A stretch of DNA of 34,735 bases, taken from assembly GCA_947165345.1 (NCBI GenBank), contig CAMVAA010000008.1, positions 1 through 34,735 of the forward strand. Reading direction: 5' to 3'. The notes below the pieces were generated by a model. It was not told the origin of the DNA, did no database searches, and worked only from the letters and a program-made list of their open reading frames with translations. Below, piece after piece: positions 7,988 to 17,584 of this stretch (position 1 is its first letter; every line of letters starts with the position of its first letter). Both the position numbers and the translations under genes were made by a program. Origin of the DNA: an uncultured Bacteroidales bacterium (GTDB lineage Bacteria; Bacteroidota; Bacteroidia; Bacteroidales; P3).

Positions 7988-9010
7988 TCAGAAGAGCTCC
8001 TGCTGGTTGCCGTTGGCCTTTATCTTGCCGAGGTGTTGGTAGGCAAGCATGGTGCATTCACGGCCGCGAGGGGTGCGCATGAGGTAGCCCTCCTGTATGA
8101 GGTAGGGCTCGTAGACCTCCTCCACAGTGCCGGCATCCTCGCCGACAGCAGTGGCTATCGTATTGACACCCACAGGACCACCCTTGAACTTGTCGATGAT
8201 GGTGGTCAGTATTCGGATATCCATATCGTCCAGTCCGTTACGGTCCACGTTGAGGGCCTGGAGGGCATAGCGGGCTATGTCGAGCGTGATGGTGCCGTCT
8301 CCCTTGACCTGGGCGAAGTCGCGCACTCGCCGCAGCAGACGGTTGGCTATTCGCGGTGTGCCACGCGAACGACGCGCTATCTCTATGGCACTCTCGCTGG
8401 TTATCTTGACCTGCAACAGCGCCGCCGAGCGGTTCACTATCTTTGTGAGGGTCTCTGCGTCGTAGTACTCGAGTCGGCAGTTGATGCCGAAACGGGCTCT
8501 TAACGGTGCCGTGAGCATGCCGCTGCGCGTGGTGGCGCCAATGAGGGTGAACGGCTTGAGGTTCAGCTGCACCGAACGGGCTGCAGGTCCACTCTCTATC
8601 ATGATGTCTATCCGGAAGTCCTCCATGGCACTGTAGAGGTACTCCTCGACCACCGGCGAAAGGCGGTGTATCTCGTCTATAAAGAGCACATCGTTAGGCT
8701 GCAGCGAGGTGAGCAACCCGGCCAAGTCACCCGGCTTGTCGAGCACCGGCCCCGAGGTAGTCTTGATACTGACACCTAACTCGTTGGCTATGATATTGCT
8801 CAGCGTCGTCTTACCAAGTCCCGGAGGGCCATACAGGAGTACATGATCCAGCGGCTCGCCGCGCTCCTTGGCAGCACGGACGAAGACCTTCAAGTTCTCC
8901 ACCACCTGCCGCTGGCCGGCAAAGCTGTCGAAGCCCGAAGGGCGCAACGCACGTTCTATCTCCTTTTCTTTCGGAGATATGCTATGGCTGTCGAGGTTGT
9001 CATTTCTCAC
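7988..9010 (-). CDS. ruvB: Holliday junction branch migration DNA helicase RuvB (proposed GTG start)
   Basis: [88 protein letters not shown] extends to 9109, but a promoter at 9058-9087 argues for a start downstream of it. Confidence 0.95.
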   Translation of the reverse strand: MRNDNLDSHSISPKEKEIERALRPSGFDSFAGQRQVVENLKVFVRAAKERGEPLDHVLLYGPPGLGKTTLSNIIANELGVSIKTTSGPVLDKPGDLAGLLTSLQPNDVLFIDEIHRLSPVVEEYLYSAMEDFRIDIMIESGPAARSVQLNLKPFTLIGATTRSGMLTAPLRARFGINCRLEYYDAETLTKIVNRSAALLQVKITSESAIEIARRSRGTPRIANRLLRRVRDFAQVKGDGTITLDIARYALQALNVDRNGLDDMDIRILTTIIDKFKGGPVGVNTIATAVGEDAGTVEEVYEPYLIQEGYLMRTPRGRECTMLAYQHLGKIKANGNQQELF

Positions 9011-9057
9011 TGTTACAGATTGTATTATAAGGCCCTCGTGGCCTTCCGTTTGTCGGG

Positions 9058-9087
9058 CAAAGTTACTACTTTTTTTGTGATTGGCAA
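9058..9087 (-). promoter_or_regulatory. Candidate Bacteroidetes promoter of ruvB
   Basis: Minus strand TTG-N19-TAACTTTG. Confidence 0.55.
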
Positions 9088-9157
9088 GAAAAAAACTACA
9101 ACACCGCAATAAACCACACCTACCGGCGTTAAGTTAAAAATATATAATGCAAGACTC

Positions 9158-9997
9158 ATGAAATCTATAATCGTAGGAACCGACTTTTCCGAAGGATCAT
9201 ATGTCGCCCTCGAGCTGGCCGTCGACGTGGCCAACCGCATCGGGTGTGACATAACGCTGATATGGGTGAAACGCGAGAAACTACTCTTCACCGGCGACCA
9301 GGTGGACATGATGACCAACCTGGCCAAGGACAAACTGCAAGCCCTCTGCAACAAGTACCAGAAGGCCATGACGGGCGGCAAGCTCGAATGGCGCATCATC
9401 CACGGGCGTGTCTCCTCCGCCATTGCCGAGGTGGCACGCAAGGAGCTCTCTCCCATGATTATCATCGGCACCAACGGAGCCTCCGGCTTCGAGAAATTCG
9501 TTATCGGAAGCCAGGCTTCGCGCATTGTCCAGGACTCGCCCTGTCCCGTACTCACCATGCGCCAGGGCTACGACTTCCACAAGCGGCTCGAACGCATCGT
9601 GGTCCCCATCCGCGTCAATCCCAACTCGCGCGAAAAGGTACCACCTGCCGCCACCATGGCGCGCATTTTCGGCTCCGATGTGCACATCCTCGGCCTTCTC
9701 GACATGAAAGAGGAGGAGTCGGCTCTCCGTACCTACGTCCAGCAGAGCATCGACTACCTTGAACGCAACGGGGTTACATACCACTTCGACATAAGGCCTT
9801 ACTCCAACTACAGCGACACCGTCCTGAGCTACGCCGACGACATAAAAGCCGACCTCGTCATCATAAACACTGAGCAAGACCGCATCATCTCGCAGTTCTT
9901 CCTCGGTACCAACGCACAGCAAATCGTCCACCGCTCGCAAATACCCGTCCTCTGCATCCACCCGGCCGACTATATCAGTGTGGCCGCCAAGGTATGA
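9158..9997 (+). CDS. Universal stress protein (tandem UspA domains)
   Basis: MKSIIVGTDFSEGSYVALELAVDVAN; PMIIIGTNGASGFEKFVIGSQASRIVQDSPCPVLTM; second Usp-like half. Confidence 0.9.
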   Translation: MKSIIVGTDFSEGSYVALELAVDVANRIGCDITLIWVKREKLLFTGDQVDMMTNLAKDKLQALCNKYQKAMTGGKLEWRIIHGRVSSAIAEVARKELSPMIIIGTNGASGFEKFVIGSQASRIVQDSPCPVLTMRQGYDFHKRLERIVVPIRVNPNSREKVPPAATMARIFGSDVHILGLLDMKEEESALRTYVQQSIDYLERNGVTYHFDIRPYSNYSDTVLSYADDIKADLVIINTEQDRIISQFFLGTNAQQIVHRSQIPVLCIHPADYISVAAKV

Positions 9998-10037
9998 CAG
10001 GTAGCGTAACGGCAGACTCAACACTCAAATCTGCAGG

Positions 10038-11339
10038 ATGGAATATGATGTAATCGTCGTGGGTGGCGGTGCAGCCGGACTCATGGCAGCCGTCACGGCC
10101 AGCGGTCGCGGACGCCGCGTGCTGTTGCTCGAGAAGATGGACCAGGCCGGCCGAAAACTACGCATCACCGGCAAAGGGCGCTGCAATCTCACCAACACCG
10201 CCTCGCTGCGCGACACCCTGCCACACATAGGCAGCAGCACAGCTGGCACCACCCGCAAACCCGGCCAATCCGGCGGCGTATGGCTGCGCAACGCCTACGG
10301 CCGCTTCTTCAACCACGAGATTATGCAGTGGTTTGAAGAACACGGTGTGCCACTCGTCGAAGAACGGGGCGGACGCGTCTTCCCAGCCTCCGGCCGCTCT
10401 CTCGACATCTTCCTGGCCCTCATTGGCGAACTGGAGAAGAACCCCAACGTCACCATCCGCAAAAACACCACTGTCAAATCCATCGAAGTATTCAAAGACA
10501 CTAACGCCTCCTCAGACGTTATACCACAAGCCACCGGCGTGGTTCTTCAAAGTGGCGAACGCATCGCCTGCCGCCACATCATCTTGGCCACAGGCGGCCT
10601 CTCCTACCCCACCACGGGCAGCACCGGTGCCGGCTACCGTATGGCAACAGAGCTGGGCCACTCCGTCGTGGAACCAGTTCCTTCTCTCGTAGCTCTGCAG
10701 TGCAAAGAAACGATACCCGAAGAAATGGTAGGATTCGTCCTGAAAAACGTGCAGCTTTCAATCTCCGACCCTCAATCCACAATCTTTAATTCTGCCGTTG
10801 GTGAGATGACTTTCACCAACGACGGCCTCGCCGGCCCACTGGTGCTCAGCGCCAGCCGCATGGCCACCCGCCCGCTGCACGAAGGTCTGTCCCTCACGGC
10901 ACGCCTCGACCTCAAGCCTGGCCTCTCGCCCGAACAGATGGACCGCCGCCTGCTCAGCGACATCGACCAAAACGGCACACGCATATTCAACGACGCCCTG
11001 CGCCTCTGGCTACCAGCCGAGCTGATACCGCTGGCATTAAAACAATTACATATAGAATACTATAAACGTCTGCATCAAATCACTGGCGAGGAACGCCGTC
11101 GCCTTGGTCGCTGGCTCAAAGGTGTAGAGTTCACCATCACCGGCACTCACGACTTCAACGAGGCCGTTGTAACCCAGGGGGGAGTCTCACTGGCCGAAGT
11201 GAACCCCAAGACAATGGAATCACGCCTGGTGAACGGGCTTTACATCGTAGGCGAACTCCTCGACCTCGACGCCGACACCGGAGGCTACAATCTTCAGATT
11301 GCCTTCAGCACTGCACATGCCGCCGCTGAAGCAATATAA
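10038..11339 (+). CDS. NAD(P)/FAD-dependent oxidoreductase, HI0933/BaiN-like
   Basis: MEYDVIVVGGGAAGLMAAVTASGRGRRVLLLEKMDQAGRKLRITGKGRCNLTN; C-terminal GLYIVGELLDLDADTGGYNLQIAFSTA. Confidence 0.95.
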   Translation: MEYDVIVVGGGAAGLMAAVTASGRGRRVLLLEKMDQAGRKLRITGKGRCNLTNTASLRDTLPHIGSSTAGTTRKPGQSGGVWLRNAYGRFFNHEIMQWFEEHGVPLVEERGGRVFPASGRSLDIFLALIGELEKNPNVTIRKNTTVKSIEVFKDTNASSDVIPQATGVVLQSGERIACRHIILATGGLSYPTTGSTGAGYRMATELGHSVVEPVPSLVALQCKETIPEEMVGFVLKNVQLSISDPQSTIFNSAVGEMTFTNDGLAGPLVLSASRMATRPLHEGLSLTARLDLKPGLSPEQMDRRLLSDIDQNGTRIFNDALRLWLPAELIPLALKQLHIEYYKRLHQITGEERRRLGRWLKGVEFTITGTHDFNEAVVTQGGVSLAEVNPKTMESRLVNGLYIVGELLDLDADTGGYNLQIAFSTAHAAAEAI

Positions 11340-11383
11340 AAAAGAGTGCGGGCAGCTCCGATGAGCTGCCCGCACTCTTTTTT
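11338..11383. terminator. Bidirectional intrinsic terminator
   Basis: Perfect 21-bp stem aaaaaagagtgcgggcagctc/gagctgcccgcactctttttt, loop cgat, between convergent genes. Confidence 0.95.
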
Positions 11384-13298
11384 ATTCTTCTGCTGCAATG
11401 ACCGCCTCTTCCCATTCGCTCATCTTCTGCTCGAGTTGGTCTTTCAACGACTGGTATTCTTTATAATATTCGGGGGATTGCGCTTCGCCGGACGCCAAAA
11501 CAGCATCGCGTTTGGCTATCTCGGCTTCAAGAGCTTCTATCTCCTGCTCTTTTTGCTTCACCACGTTCTGCAGCTTGCGCCGCTCTCGCTCGCGCTCTTT
11601 GCTCTGCTCGTAGGCAACCTTGCCTTCCGTGGGGCTTTTCTGGCTGCTCTGACTGCTCTGGCCGCCCTGCTTTCCTATGCCACTCTGCTCGTCCTTGCGG
11701 CTCTCCAAAAACTCCATGATGTCACCCTTGAACTCATGCACCGCGCCATCTCGGAACTCGTAGAGCTCGTCAGTGAGGCCACTCAGGAAGTCTCTATCAT
11801 GGCTCACCACTATCAGTGTCCCCGTATATTGCAGCAGGGCATTTTTCAGTATGTCCTTGCTGTCCATGTCCAGGTGATTGGTCGGCTCGTCGAGTATAAG
11901 TAGGTTGCTCGGGGTAAGCAGCAGCTTAGCCAATGCCAGGCGTGCTTTCTCGCCTCCGCTGAGCACCTTGACCTTTTTGTCTATGTCGTCGTCACCAAAG
12001 AGGAAGCTACCGAGAATGTTGCGTATCTTGGGTCTGATATCGCCCTGCGCTATATCGTCTATGGTCTCATAGACCGTCTTCTCCAGGTTAAGCATGGCGG
12101 CTTGGTTCTGGGCATAATAGCCTACCGTCACCCCGGCTCCGAGTTTCAGCGTGCCGCTGTAGTCGTTGATGTCGCCCACTATTATCTTGGCCATCGTCGA
12201 CTTACCCTCGCCGTTGCGACCCACAAAGGCCACCTTTCTTCCGGCTGTAAGCAGCAGGTCCACGTTGTCGAAGACCTGATTGTCACCGTATGCTTTGCCC
12301 ACATGCTTCGCCTCCACCACAATCTTCCCGCTGTGCGGAGCCGGTGGGAACTGGAAGTGGATGCTCTCCGTCGAAATCTCGTCGACCTTCACCTCCTCCA
12401 TGCGCTCGAGCATCTTCACTCGACTCTGCACCTGCTTTGCTTTGGTGGCTTTGTAGCGGAACCGCTCTATGAATGCTTCAATCTGTGCCACCTGCCTCTG
12501 CTGGGCCGTGAGCTGCGCCATCTGGCTGGCCCTGCGTTCCTGCATCTGCACAACATATTCCGAGTATGGGCATCGGTAGTCATATATGCGCCCAGCCGTA
12601 ATCTCTATGGTTCGGCGCGTGATGTTATCGAGGAATGTGCGGTCGTGACTCACCAGGACCACCGCTCCACTATACTGAGCCAAGTAGTTCTCCAGCCATT
12701 GTATAGAGACTATGTCCAAATGGTTGGTCGGCTCGTCGAGCAACAGAAAATCAGGATGCCGCAGCAGGAGTTTGGCCAACTCGACACGCATCTGCCATCC
12801 GCCGCTGAATACCGCTACCGGCCTATCGAAATCGCTGTGGCGGAAACCTAACCCAAGCAGCACTTTTTCAGCCTGTTCTTGCCGGCGTCCACCGCCAAGT
12901 AGGGAAAGATGTTCCGACACCTCGTTGTGGCGCTCAAGCAGACGCGTATAGTCATCACTCTCGTAGTCGGTGCGCTCGGCAATTTCTGCTGCAAGGCTTT
13001 CCAGTTCGCGCTCCATCCCGTCGATGTTCTCGAAGGCCGTGAGCGCCTCTTCCATCACACTGCCCACGCTGTCAGGGATCATCTCCTGCGGCAGGTAGCC
13101 CACCGTCTGACCCGAGGCCACGACAATGGTGCCGCTCTCCGGCTCCTGCCACCCGCAAAGTATCTTCAAAAGAGTGGACTTGCCGGCTCCATTCTTGCCG
13201 ACAAGTCCAATCCTGTCGCGGTCTGACACATTGAATGTGACGCCGCTGAAAAGGTCGGTGCCCGTAAACTGCACCGACAAGTTGTTTACGCTAATCAA
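11382..13298 (-). CDS. ABC-F family ATP-binding protein (TTG start proposed)
   Basis: Two ABC cassettes with GKNGAGKSTLLK, LLLDEPTNHLD, GRNGEGKSTMAK, LSGGEKARLALAKLLL, ILDEPTNHLD; start TTG ATT AGC GTA overlaps tonB stop (TTGA). Confidence 0.92.
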   Translation of the reverse strand: MISVNNLSVQFTGTDLFSGVTFNVSDRDRIGLVGKNGAGKSTLLKILCGWQEPESGTIVVASGQTVGYLPQEMIPDSVGSVMEEALTAFENIDGMERELESLAAEIAERTDYESDDYTRLLERHNEVSEHLSLLGGGRRQEQAEKVLLGLGFRHSDFDRPVAVFSGGWQMRVELAKLLLRHPDFLLLDEPTNHLDIVSIQWLENYLAQYSGAVVLVSHDRTFLDNITRRTIEITAGRIYDYRCPYSEYVVQMQERRASQMAQLTAQQRQVAQIEAFIERFRYKATKAKQVQSRVKMLERMEEVKVDEISTESIHFQFPPAPHSGKIVVEAKHVGKAYGDNQVFDNVDLLLTAGRKVAFVGRNGEGKSTMAKIIVGDINDYSGTLKLGAGVTVGYYAQNQAAMLNLEKTVYETIDDIAQGDIRPKIRNILGSFLFGDDDIDKKVKVLSGGEKARLALAKLLLTPSNLLILDEPTNHLDMDSKDILKNALLQYTGTLIVVSHDRDFLSGLTDELYEFRDGAVHEFKGDIMEFLESRKDEQSGIGKQGGQSSQSSQKSPTEGKVAYEQSKERERERRKLQNVVKQKEQEIEALEAEIAKRDAVLASGEAQSPEYYKEYQSLKDQLEQKMSEWEEAVIAAEE

Positions 13299-13984
13299 CG
13301 CAGCGAGAAGTTGACGGGGAGGTTGTACTGCACACGCACAGCTTTGCCACGCTGCTTTCCGGGAGACCACTTGGGCATGGCCTTGACCACGCGGACGGCC
13401 TCCTGTCCACAGCCACCACCGATATCACGCACCACGCGCACACCCGTCACCGAGCCGTCGCGCTCCACAACGAACGTGACATACACACGTCCCGTAATGT
13501 TGTTCTCGCGAGCCAGCTGCGGGTATTTGATGTTCTGCTGCAGGTATTTCATCAGGGCTTCCACACCACCGGGGAATTCGGGGTCGTTCTCCACAACTTG
13601 GAAGATGGTCTGCTCCTCCTCTTCTTCTTCTTCCTCGACTTTTACTGGCGTAATCTCGATGTTTGTAGCCTCTTCCTGACGCTGGAACGAACTCATATCA
13701 ACCTCGTTCTCAGACTCGGCGTCATCCTCGATGACGTTCAGCTCGGTCGTAACCTCAGGTTGCTCGGGGGGCGGAGGCGGGGGCAACTCCTCCTGCTGTG
13801 TCTGGATGATGACATCCTCAACCTCGTTCTCGGCGGTACGCACCACCACCTCTACCTGCTCCTGGTCGTAACTTTTGATGTTAAACGCCACAAGGGCGGC
13901 CACCAAAATAACCACCAAGCCTATCTCCAGATAGAGCCCTCGGCGGTTTTCGAGGTCTGCCTTTGGATTTTTCTTGGCTTCCAT
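13295..13984 (-). CDS. Energy transducer TonB
   Basis: N-terminal TM helix; ELPPPPPPEQPEV; EEEEEEEEQTIFQVVENDPEFPGGVEALMKYLQQNIKYPQLARENNITGRVYVTFVVERDGSVTGVRVVR. Confidence 0.93.
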   Translation of the reverse strand: MEAKKNPKADLENRRGLYLEIGLVVILVAALVAFNIKSYDQEQVEVVVRTAENEVEDVIIQTQQEELPPPPPPEQPEVTTELNVIEDDAESENEVDMSSFQRQEEATNIEITPVKVEEEEEEEEQTIFQVVENDPEFPGGVEALMKYLQQNIKYPQLARENNITGRVYVTFVVERDGSVTGVRVVRDIGGGCGQEAVRVVKAMPKWSPGKQRGKAVRVQYNLPVNFSLR

Positions 13985-14075
13985 ATCTTTGTTTTTTAGT
14001 TTATTATTGCGAATTCAGTATTCCTTTTCACACCGCTAAATTACGAAAAAAATCCAATTTACCAACAAAAAATTG

Positions 14076-17000
14076 TTAGTTATGGTTAAAAATCGGCACC
14101 TCCACCACCCTCACGTCGGGTTCCAAATACACGATGTACCCACTCACCGCAGGGTATCCCATCTCCACCATGGCGGAGCAGTATCCAGCCACCTGGGTTC
14201 CGTGTTCTGCCATCGGTACACCGGTTTTGAAGTCCACCACCCATGTGCCCTCAGGGGCGAAAACTACACGGTCGGGACGCTCGCGACGGCCGCCCACCAC
14301 CATTTCGCACTCTCGCTTGGACGTATAGCGCGGGTCGAAGAAGCGACGTGCGTCGCTATGGGTCACCACACGACGTGCCAACGAAGCAAGCCGTTCGCGG
14401 TCGGCGGCGTCGGGCACCTGGGCAACAAAATCGGATATAGCCTGTTCCACCCCGTCAGCATCGGCCACAGCAGCCATAAGGTCATGGGCATAAATACCGA
14501 AACGGACCTTGTCCTCTTGGAGCTGCGTGACGGCGTTCTCCGACGGCGAGGCCACATGCACCTTAGACGTCCAGTCTGCAAACGAGAGCCTCTCGAGGCG
14601 CACCGGCTCCTTCCCGTCACGATTCCTGGCTGCGCTGATCCGCGTATCCTCGTCGCCACCATCATAGTCCACGGCGTCAGAAAAAGCCCTGAGAAGGGCA
14701 GGATAGCGCAGGTCCCGTTCCCTCGGTTTCTTTATGTCGTGGGCGTCGGGACAGAAGACATAGAGCTGCTCGCGCGGGCGCGTCAGCGCCACATACAATA
14801 TGTTGAGGTCGTCGACCTCACCGAGCATCTGCTCCTCCCGGCGCTGTGGCTCGAACACCGTAAGCTCGTCGTTTCCAAGGCTCACAAAGGCCGTTGGCAG
14901 CTGACAGCCATCGCCCTCGGCCGGCACATCGACCCACATCTCTACCGGGTAGTCGTGACCGTAGAAAAGGGGGCATATCACCACCGGTGCCTCGAGCCCC
15001 TTCGCTTTGTGAATGGTGAGCAGCCTCACGGCATCCACCTCGTCCGACGCTGCCGCCGATAGGCGCGGCTGGCTGTCGAACCACTCAAGGAATTCGCCCA
15101 CGTTCTGCCTATGACGAGCCGCAAAGGCTGCCACCCGGTTCAACAGTGATGCCACATACGGGGTGTCCACCCCGTCGAGTCCCAACTCGCGTACCACGGT
15201 CTCGCAGCAGTCGTATAAGTCCATCGACCCTAAGTAGTCGAGGTTCAAACGTATACCCCCTATGGTCGGCAACAGCCCACCATCCACGAAAGCATCCCGC
15301 GCAGTCTGCCCCTCCTCTACCCCTACTCTACCCATGGCCTGCATCCGATGTACCAAATCGGCCTGTGCCACCCTGTCGGCTCGGTTGTGCAACAGCCGCA
15401 ATACCGCCACCACCGCCATAACAGCATGGCTTTCGCGCAGGTAGAACGACTCTGTCGAGGTCAACGGCACACCTCCCCGTGCGGAGAGGTAGGCACTGAC
15501 AGCGCCCAGTTCGACATTGCTGCGCGCCAGAACAACGATGTCGGCGTATCGATAGCCTCGCTCCCCGACAAGGGTCTCTATCGTGTCCGCTATGCGACCA
15601 TAGATGGCCTCCTTGATGTCGGTGTCACCTACGTCGGCCTTGCTCACAAAGTCCAGCTTCACACATCCGCGCATCTCCTTGCTCACCCGCTGACGCAGTT
15701 CCTCGTCTCCCTCCGCACGCAGCCGTCCATCCGCGTCGCGACCCACATAGAGCTCCTGCACCAGCGCGTTGTCGGCATACATGTGGCGCGCCAGCCAAGC
15801 GAAGAGCATATTGTTGAATTCCACTATCGCCGATGCGGTGCGGTGGTTGGTGTCGAGCCGCACCAAGCTGTAGTTGCCCCGTATGCCCAGGGTGTGTCCG
15901 TGGTGTTTCATACCCTCAACCCTCGGCAGCCGTGCAAACTGGCGCACGTCGCCCTGCCGGAAGCGGTATATGGCCTGCTTGCCATCGCCCACCACCAGTG
16001 AACGGCAGCGTTGGCTCACCCCGTTCTCCAGCAGCGGCACCAGGTTATGCCACTGCATCACCGACGTGTCCTGAAACTCGTCTATCAGGAAGTGGCGATA
16101 GCGGTTTCCGAGGCGCTCGTAGACGAAGGGAGCCGGGTTGTCCTCGTCCTGAACCACACGGTTTATCAGGCGGTTGAAGTCGCTCAGGTGCACCACCTCG
16201 TTGTCGCGGGCATAGCGGCGCATCTCCCTGTCCAGCAGTCCCAGCAGGGCCATGGAGTATAGGTTGCGCAGCATAGCCCTCAGGCTGTTGTATCGCGTCA
16301 GCCCCTCGCCGAGCAGTCGTTCCACTTTGGCGTAGCGCTCGCGGAGCGCAGGCAGGGCGGCCTCGGCGGCTTCGCGCAGGGCCTTCGGCGCCTTGGCGGA
16401 GGTGAGCTTGCCGTCGTCCATGGCGGCCACGGTGCGTGCCGTCGGCGGTGCAATAGCGCCGTCGGCCATGCGGCTGAAGTAGCCGTAGTAGCCGCTCATC
16501 CCGTAGGGTGCCGTGTCGGCGTCGAGCCCGACCGCCTCGAGGGCGGCCACCATCTCGGCCCCCGCGCGGCGCAGGGCGGCCTCGTAGCGACGCAGCTCGG
16601 CCGTGTAGCCCTGCTGGATGTCACGGAAGTCGCTCAGCGTAAGCTTAGAAAGCTGCGCTATGTGGTCTTCCACGTCCTCCTTGAAGAGCTGCGTAGCCAG
16701 GGCCGACATAAGCCGTTCCACGTTGTAGCCCCGGTCCTCCTCCATCTGGCTGTCCGCGAAGGCCTGCAGCACCTCCGTCAGCTCCTCCTCGCCGTCGGTG
16801 CCGGCCAGCGACATAAGCTGCGAGACGGCCTCGTCGACCATCTCCTGCTGGTCAATCATCACGTCGAAGTTCATCGGCTGCCCCAGGTCGTGGGCAAAGG
16901 TGCGCACCACACGGTGCATGAAACTGTCTATCGTACTCACCGACAAGTCGCTGTAGTGGTGCAATACCTCCGAGTGGAGCCGGGCCGCCATGCGGCTTAG

Positions 17001-17285
17001 CACCCCGCCGTCCGCGATGCCCAGGTCGCGCATGATGTCGGCGCCCATGCCGCCGGCCGTCGGGTCCACGGGGGCCGAGGCCATGGTCTCGAGCTCGTGC
17101 ATGATTCTCCCTTTCATCTCCGCGGCAGCCTTGTTGGTGAAGGTAATCGCCAGTATGGAGCGGAAGCGGCTGTCGACGCCGGCCTCCCCGCCCGCAAATG
17201 CCATCTCAAGATACTCCTTCACAAGGGTATATGTCTTCCCAGACCCAGCCGAGGCCTTGCACACTATAAACGGATTGTCTGTCAT
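14076..17285 (-). CDS. AddA-like UvrD-family helicase with C-terminal nuclease-like domain
   Basis: MTDNPFIVCKASAGSGKTYTLVKEYLEMA; LIDEFQDTSVMQW; VVGDGKQAIYRFRQGD; LTIHKAKGLEAPVVICP; VVFAPEGTWVVDFKTG. Confidence 0.9.
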   Translation of the reverse strand: MTDNPFIVCKASAGSGKTYTLVKEYLEMAFAGGEAGVDSRFRSILAITFTNKAAAEMKGRIMHELETMASAPVDPTAGGMGADIMRDLGIADGGVLSRMAARLHSEVLHHYSDLSVSTIDSFMHRVVRTFAHDLGQPMNFDVMIDQQEMVDEAVSQLMSLAGTDGEEELTEVLQAFADSQMEEDRGYNVERLMSALATQLFKEDVEDHIAQLSKLTLSDFRDIQQGYTAELRRYEAALRRAGAEMVAALEAVGLDADTAPYGMSGYYGYFSRMADGAIAPPTARTVAAMDDGKLTSAKAPKALREAAEAALPALRERYAKVERLLGEGLTRYNSLRAMLRNLYSMALLGLLDREMRRYARDNEVVHLSDFNRLINRVVQDEDNPAPFVYERLGNRYRHFLIDEFQDTSVMQWHNLVPLLENGVSQRCRSLVVGDGKQAIYRFRQGDVRQFARLPRVEGMKHHGHTLGIRGNYSLVRLDTNHRTASAIVEFNNMLFAWLARHMYADNALVQELYVGRDADGRLRAEGDEELRQRVSKEMRGCVKLDFVSKADVGDTDIKEAIYGRIADTIETLVGERGYRYADIVVLARSNVELGAVSAYLSARGGVPLTSTESFYLRESHAVMAVVAVLRLLHNRADRVAQADLVHRMQAMGRVGVEEGQTARDAFVDGGLLPTIGGIRLNLDYLGSMDLYDCCETVVRELGLDGVDTPYVASLLNRVAAFAARHRQNVGEFLEWFDSQPRLSAAASDEVDAVRLLTIHKAKGLEAPVVICPLFYGHDYPVEMWVDVPAEGDGCQLPTAFVSLGNDELTVFEPQRREEQMLGEVDDLNILYVALTRPREQLYVFCPDAHDIKKPRERDLRYPALLRAFSDAVDYDGGDEDTRISAARNRDGKEPVRLERLSFADWTSKVHVASPSENAVTQLQEDKVRFGIYAHDLMAAVADADGVEQAISDFVAQVPDAADRERLASLARRVVTHSDARRFFDPRYTSKRECEMVVGGRRERPDRVVFAPEGTWVVDFKTGVPMAEHGTQVAGYCSAMVEMGYPAVSGYIVYLEPDVRVVEVPIFNHN
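15311..15332 (+). repeat. Two copies of the 11-mer repeat family inside the AddA-like CDS
   Basis: cctcctctacc|cctactctacc; second unit identical to 17424-17434. Confidence 0.6.
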
Positions 17286-17390
17286 CTTCCTCTGTCGTTT
17301 ATCGTTTGCAAAATTACACAAAATTCCCGACATGGACACCTCAAAATCAAAGATATATGTAAAAGCGTATCCCTCAGCACCTTCCCCGCA

Positions 17391-17446
17391 CCCTCTCTAC
17401 CCCCTCTCTACCCCCTCTCTACCCCTACTCTACCCCCCTCTCCACC
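17391..17446 (+). repeat. 11-mer tandem repeat CCCTCTCTACC (3 exact plus 2 variant units)
   Basis: ccctctctacc x3 | cctactctacc | cccctctccacc. Confidence 0.85.
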
Positions 17447-17505
17447 GTCACCCTCCATCCGAATATCACCCCTTCGACCCATAAACACATAACCCCTCCG
17501 ACCCA

Positions 17506-17577
17506 AAGTCTCGAAGCCCCAAAGTCCCAAAGTCTCGTAGACTCGTCGTCTCGAAGTCTTGTTGTCTCGTTGTCTCG
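17506..17577 (+). repeat. Octamer tandem repeat, consensus AAGTCTCG (9 units)
   Basis: aagtctcg|aagcccca|aagtccca|aagtctcg|tagactcg|tcgtctcg|aagtcttg|ttgtctcg|ttgtctcg. Confidence 0.85.
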
Positions 17578-17584
17578 AAACCCC

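Noticed and set aside
13598-13800. Poly-Glu and poly-Pro tracts in TonB as repeat insertion
   Set aside because: Such tracts are usual in TonB linker regions.
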